A stretch of DNA of 64,000 bases from the NCBI RefSeq assembly GCF_019655435.1, contig NZ_BPFH01000004.1, positions 124,001-188,000 on the forward strand, written 5' to 3'. This DNA comes from Jannaschia pagri (GTDB lineage Bacteria > Pseudomonadota > Alphaproteobacteria > Rhodobacterales > Rhodobacteraceae). The translations under genes were made by a program, and so were the position numbers. The notes beneath the pieces are model-generated. The model was given only the letters and a program-made list of their open reading frames with translations. It ran no database searches and was not told the origin of the DNA. Below, piece by piece: positions 60,675-64,000 of the stretch; the stretch's first letter is position 1, and each line of letters opens with the position of its first letter.

Positions 60675-61823
60675 ATGCCGCCGGACGACCCGGTCAACTT
60701 GGGCCGGACGCCAGAGGGTGCCCCCCGGCCCGTCGGACCGAAAGCGCTTGTCCCGGCCGAATTGGATCGCCCGGATTCCGCGGAATTGTACGCCGCGCTG
60801 GACCTTGGAACGAACTCCTGTCGGATGCTGATCGCCCAGCCCAAGGGCTCCCAACTCCATGTGGTCGATAGCTTTTCCAAGTCGGTTCAACTCGGCAATG
60901 GGTTGGAGCAGTCGGGGCGTTTGTCACGGTCTTCCATGGCGCGGACGATTGGCGCGTTGAAGATCTGTCGCCGCAAGTTGGAAACCCATGAAGTTAAGCG
61001 GATGCGTCTGGTCGCGACCGAGGCCTGTCGCCGCGCCACGAATGCCGCTGAGTTCATCCGACTTGTTGATCGCGAGACGGGTCTGCCCCTGGATATCATC
61101 GAGCCGGAGGAGGAGGCGCGCCTTGCTGTGGTCTCTTGCGCGCCGCTTGTGTCCTCCAAGACCGAGCAACTGCTGGTCGTGGATATTGGCGGAGGGTCGA
61201 CGGAACTGGTCTGGATCGACCTGACCCGCGTGCCGCGCCATGACCGCGCCCGGGCGATCATGCGGCTCCATTCCGGGTTCCAGCCCGATGGAGACAGCTT
61301 GTTTCCAGCCGTGAAAGTCGTGGATTGGATCTCGATCCCCCTGGGCGTGGCGACGTTGAAGGATCAGTTCCGCGACGTGACCGATGACGCCGCGCGCTTT
61401 GCCTTGATGTCTTGGCACTTCGAGGAGTGTCTGCAGGAGTTTTCCCCCTACGAGGACGCGGCGGGGGACAGCGATCCCGGCTTTCAGATCATCGGCACCT
61501 CGGGGACGGTGACGACCGTGGCCGCGACGCATCTGAACCTGCGCCGTTACGACCGTAACAAGGTCGATGGCCTGCGCATGACCACCAGCCAGATTGACCG
61601 CGTGATCCGGGGGTATCTGGCCATGGGGCCCGATGGGCGCCGCAATGATCCGCGCATCGGTCGCGACCGCCATGCGCTCATCATGTCTGGGGCCGCCATT
61701 TTGCAAGCGCTGCTGCGGGTCTGGCCGACAGACCGATTGTCGGTGGCCGACCGAGGGTTGCGCGAAGGGTTGCTTTACGCGCAGATGTCGGCAGACGGCG
61801 TCCTGGACGACGGGCCGTTCTGA
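60675..61823 (+). CDS. ppx: Exopolyphosphatase / guanosine pentaphosphatase (Ppx/GppA family)
   Basis: 382 aa. The ASKHA phosphatase motifs are ALDLGTNSCRMLIA, DIGGGSTELVW, and TSGTVTTVAATHL. It hydrolyses polyphosphate or (p)ppGpp-type substrates. AGGAG lies exactly six bases before ATG 60675, which decides the start over a GTG five codons upstream. The N-terminal 40 residues are Pro-rich. It lies directly upstream of rlmE on the same strand, a common pairing in alphaproteobacteria. A gap of 166 bases follows. Confidence 0.9.
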   Translation: MPPDDPVNLGRTPEGAPRPVGPKALVPAELDRPDSAELYAALDLGTNSCRMLIAQPKGSQLHVVDSFSKSVQLGNGLEQSGRLSRSSMARTIGALKICRRKLETHEVKRMRLVATEACRRATNAAEFIRLVDRETGLPLDIIEPEEEARLAVVSCAPLVSSKTEQLLVVDIGGGSTELVWIDLTRVPRHDRARAIMRLHSGFQPDGDSLFPAVKVVDWISIPLGVATLKDQFRDVTDDAARFALMSWHFEECLQEFSPYEDAAGDSDPGFQIIGTSGTVTTVAATHLNLRRYDRNKVDGLRMTTSQIDRVIRGYLAMGPDGRRNDPRIGRDRHALIMSGAAILQALLRVWPTDRLSVADRGLREGLLYAQMSADGVLDDGPF

Positions 61824-61989
61824 GCAGAAGGCCAGGGCCATGGGTCTTGCCTGCTAACGTGTTCGCGCAGCCGCGCGTGTCGCGCACAAGGTCACCATCA
61901 GATACTTTGGTCCGACCGAGCCTCAACGCGTGCAGCCCCGTCCGGGCTAGGGGCTTTCTAAACGGGGCCTGACGGTTTATCTGCGCCAT

Positions 61990-62730
61990 ATGGCGAAAAA
62001 ACCCATCAAAGGTCTCCGGTCCGGCAAGGTCTCCGGACGCGGGCAACGGGATCTGACCGTGAAGGTGAAGACCGCGCGGGGCCGAAAGCTGTCGTCCAAA
62101 CTCTGGCTCGAACGCCAACTGAACGACCCCTATGTGCAGCGGGCCAAAGCCGAAGGCTATCGGGGCCGCGCGGCGTTCAAGATCATGGAGCTTGATGACA
62201 AGTACGGGTTCCTGAAACCGGGCGCGCGGGTTGTCGATCTGGGCTGCGCGCCGGGCGGGTGGCTGCAAGTCGCCGTGCCCCGGATCAACTCCGACGGGTC
62301 CAACGCGAAAAAAGCCCAAGGCCGGATCATCGGCCTGGACCTGCAAGAGGTCGACCCGGTGGCCGGAGCAGAGGTCCACGTTTTGGATTTCCTCGCTGAC
62401 GGTGCGGACGATCAGGTGAAGGCGTGGCTTGGGGGCGAAGCGGATGTGGTCATGTCGGACATGGCGGCTGCCTCATCCGGCCACAAACAGACCGACCATT
62501 TGCGGATCATTGCGCTTTGTGAGGCCGCAGCGGAACTGGCCTTTGATGTGTTAGCGCCGGGCGGCACGTTTGTTGCAAAAGTTCTAGCCGGTGGCGCGGA
62601 GGGCGATCTTCAGAAGCGGTTAAAGTCGCGTTTCGACAAGGTGGCCAACGTTAAACCAGGGGCGAGCCGCTCCGACAGCTCAGAGAAGTTCGTGGTCGCC
62701 ATGGGATTTCGGGCGCCGTCGGTAGACTAG
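61990..62730 (+). CDS. rlmE: 23S rRNA 2'-O-ribose U2552 methyltransferase RlmE
   Basis: 246 aa. The SAM motif is [14 protein letters not shown]. The K-D-K-E catalytic tetrad is visible as Lys in [14 protein letters not shown], Asp in [13 protein letters not shown], Lys in [11 protein letters not shown], and a Glu in [11 protein letters not shown]. It methylates U2552 in the A-loop of 23S rRNA. The N-terminal 35 residues are basic. The stop lies in the first of six closely spaced CTAG sites. It follows ppx. Confidence 0.95.
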   Translation: MAKKPIKGLRSGKVSGRGQRDLTVKVKTARGRKLSSKLWLERQLNDPYVQRAKAEGYRGRAAFKIMELDDKYGFLKPGARVVDLGCAPGGWLQVAVPRINSDGSNAKKAQGRIIGLDLQEVDPVAGAEVHVLDFLADGADDQVKAWLGGEADVVMSDMAAASSGHKQTDHLRIIALCEAAAELAFDVLAPGGTFVAKVLAGGAEGDLQKRLKSRFDKVANVKPGASRSDSSEKFVVAMGFRAPSVD

Positions 62731-62805
62731 GGCGCCTAGGTGCCCCGCTTTACCCTAGCTCTCTAGCTGGCCCGGCTTGAACCTGGCGCCTAGAGTCGTC
62801 GCCGC

Positions 62806-62985
62806 CTAGTCCTTCTTCAAAAGCGACACTACCTTATCCACTGGGGATGCCGGTGGGGCCGCATTGGCGCGCTTAGGGTTATCGCCGCGCTGATCGATGG
62901 CGAAGTCTTCGTCGGGCGTGGTCGGAACGTCGTACTTCGTTTGGCCATCCGGTTGCTCGGCTTTCTCGGTCGCGTGCTTGGTCAT
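62806..62985 (-). CDS. Small acidic hypothetical protein (59 aa)
   Basis: 59 aa from ATG 62985, preceded by GGAGGC. It is very rich in charged and polar residues (MTKHATEKAEQPDGQTKYDV, then PDEDFAIDQRGDNPKRAN), has no hydrophobic segment, and ends VVSLLKKD. It looks intrinsically disordered. It is on the same strand as the MAPEG gene upstream. Support is the ribosome-binding site and plausible composition; no family is recognised. Confidence 0.6.
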   Translation of the reverse strand: MTKHATEKAEQPDGQTKYDVPTTPDEDFAIDQRGDNPKRANAAPPASPVDKVVSLLKKD

Positions 62986-63034
62986 AGTGCCTCCTTCCCG
63001 GCGCCAACGCGCGGGGAAGGATTGGGGTCCGACC

Positions 63035-63445
63035 TCAGCCTGCGACAAGAACGTTGATCCCCACGGCCAGCACGCAGACCCACCCGACCAAAAACAGCAG
63101 GGGTCGTGCCGGAAACCGCGCCCAGCCTCCGATCATCCCCCAAGCATGGAGCAGACGCACCGCAAAAAAGATCCCGCAGGCCCAAACCGTCACAGAGGAT
63201 GAGATACCAGCAGTATGGGCGATCAAAACCACAGCCAGCATGGGCAGGAATTGTTCAAGGAGGTTGAGGTGCGCGCGGTGGGCACGGTGGACCCAGGGCC
63301 GCACCTCCGACAGCGGCGGCGGGCGGAGGAAAGGATCTGGCGCGTCCTCTCCCTTAGGCTCGGTATTGACGCCCACGATGTATGGGATCCACATCGATGC
63401 GGCCAGCAGGGCGGTCCAGGTCATCCACCAGAGTTCCGGGGTCAT
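63035..63445 (-). CDS. MAPEG family membrane protein
   Basis: 136 aa with four membrane segments (about 6-24, 63-80, 86-104 and 115-133). WVHRAHRAHLNLLEQFLPM is the MAPEG glutathione/lipid-binding motif. The family conjugates glutathione to hydrophobic or electrophilic substrates. The start overlaps the SRPBCC gene's stop in TGATG. Predicted location is the inner membrane. Confidence 0.85.
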   Translation of the reverse strand: MTPELWWMTWTALLAASMWIPYIVGVNTEPKGEDAPDPFLRPPPLSEVRPWVHRAHRAHLNLLEQFLPMLAVVLIAHTAGISSSVTVWACGIFFAVRLLHAWGMIGGWARFPARPLLFLVGWVCVLAVGINVLVAG

Positions 63446-63873
63446 CAGGCTTGCCCTCCGATGCGCGTGGGCGTGCCCGTTTCCAGCCAGGTTTTAAGCG
63501 CCGCGACCAAGCGTTCCCACCCGTCGGCATAGCCCTCACCCCCTTCGGGGATGTCATAGTGTTCAAGGGTCAGCGCGCAATACCCTCCTTCCACCGCAAT
63601 CATACAAACAAAGCGCGAGACGGGGATGTCCGGCGCCCACTGCGGCACGAACTCTGCTTCGATGCGGGTTTTGGGGGTCTTGGATATCTCGCGACAGATC
63701 AACATGTTCGATCCATCGGTCTGTTTGTAGACCAAGGCTTCGCCGTCGCGCACCGCTTCCGGCGCAAAGGGGTGGTAGTTGGCGGCAGCATCGGCCTCGG
63801 TCAACGCGCTCCACAAGGCGTCTTGGCTGCACCGGATGAAGGTGCGCAAAACATAGTCGGGTCTTGGGGTCAT
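63445..63873 (-). CDS. SRPBCC (AHSA1-like) domain protein
   Basis: 142 aa. YVLRTFIRCSQDALWSALTEAD at the start and the closing GGEGYADGWERLVAALKTWLE are the AHSA1/SRPBCC pattern. These proteins hold hydrophobic ligands in a deep cavity; the ligand is unknown. ATG 63873 has AAAGGA before it; ATG 63888 is in the same frame. It is coupled to the MAPEG gene. An upstream frame at the right edge may be its partner gene. Confidence 0.82.
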   Translation of the reverse strand: MTPRPDYVLRTFIRCSQDALWSALTEADAAANYHPFAPEAVRDGEALVYKQTDGSNMLICREISKTPKTRIEAEFVPQWAPDIPVSRFVCMIAVEGGYCALTLEHYDIPEGGEGYADGWERLVAALKTWLETGTPTRIGGQA

Positions 63874-63884
63874 TGTCGGTCCTT

Positions 63885-64000
63885 TCATGGCAGACACGTC
63901 GAGAGAGCCGACCCGCACGGCGCGGAGCGGTAGGCGTCGGTCCGCAGGCTTGCGGGCGCTTTGATCAGTTCGAGGGCGAGGTCTCGCTCTGAGTCGAAGG
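63885..64000 (-). CDS. Partial upstream gene at the right edge
   Basis: An open frame enters from the right edge and ends FDSERDLALELIKAPASLRT...CLP at TGA 63885-63887, overlapping the ATG at 63888 in ATGA. Only 37 codons are visible. The composition looks coding, and many SRPBCC genes follow an ArsR regulator, but no family can be assigned. Confidence 0.35.
   Translation of the reverse strand, partial: FDSERDLALELIKAPASLRTDAYRSAPCGSALSTCLP

Noticed and set aside
1-64000. Prophage, insertion sequence, CRISPR array or genomic island
   Set aside because: No transposase, integrase other than XerD, phage structural gene or regular direct-repeat array was seen. The single tRNA has no adjacent integrase.

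Overview
The window is a single chromosomal stretch of a GC-rich alphaproteobacterium, most likely a marine member of the Rhodobacterales (Roseobacter group). The evidence is the trgA-trgB-cysK order, fumC followed by DUF4169 and ribbon-helix-helix genes, a circularly permuted two-piece tmRNA gene, a CtrA-type box, the pairing of a DMSP demethylase-like gene with acuI, and many small conserved roseobacter families. I see no prophage, insertion sequence, plasmid gene, CRISPR array or rRNA. Gene density is high, and many neighbours overlap by 1-8 bases (ATGA, TGATG, GTGA), which marks translationally coupled operons.

Layout. 1-10.2 kb: partial SPOR-type lipoprotein, a photolyase-like protein with its two domains in reversed order, a glycerophosphodiester phosphodiesterase, clpX, clpP, an ArsR-SRPBCC regulator, a glycosyltransferase-like protein and valS. 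10.3-15.1 kb: orphan molybdopterin hydroxylase large subunit, DUF2235 hydrolase, Spondin_N/RTX secreted protein. 15.2-21.4 kb: CorC/HlyC-type CBS membrane protein, xerD with two coupled envelope genes, then divergent aroK-aroB ending in four tandem hairpins. 21.4-25.3 kb: small conserved gene and exported protein around a CtrA-type box, RHH-DUF4169-fumC, sspB and the tmRNA gene. 25.3-32.7 kb: DUF4345, glycosyltransferase, orphan substrate-binding protein and GntR regulator on the minus strand, divergent from DUF2182-DUF1326-DinB-dmdA-acuI. 32.7-41.2 kb: phrB, cfa, trgA, trgB, cysK, DUF3772/MscS channel, AlaX-type editing protein. 41.3-47.9 kb: ugpBAEC-like transporter with a coupled EEP-family phosphatase and a divergent LacI regulator. 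47.8-51.5 kb: ArsR/NIPSNAP pair, tRNA-Ser(UGA), and an ArsJ-associated GAPDH plus arsJ. 51.6-55.9 kb: ynjF-ynjB-ynjC-ynjD-like cluster. 55.9-60.4 kb: corrinoid/folate one-carbon cluster (PF13769 protein, MetF-like, pterin-binding methyltransferase, RACo-like ASKHA ferredoxin). 60.6-64 kb: ppx, rlmE, small acidic protein, MAPEG, SRPBCC.

How the genes fit together. Three themes recur. First, ribosome rescue and tagged-protein degradation: tmRNA (tag ANDNKAPVALAA), the adaptor SspB, and ClpX/ClpP all lie in the first 25 kb. Second, methyl and C3 metabolism of marine osmolytes: DmdA would pass a methyl group from DMSP to tetrahydrofolate, AcuI would reduce acryloyl-CoA, and a folate/corrinoid cluster 24 kb away handles methyl- and methylene-tetrahydrofolate. 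Third, phosphorus and toxic oxyanion handling: a Ugp-type glycerol-3-phosphate importer, glycerophosphodiesterase, tellurite genes trgAB, and the GAPDH/ArsJ arsenate route. Functions are assigned by recognising family motifs by eye; no database search was run.
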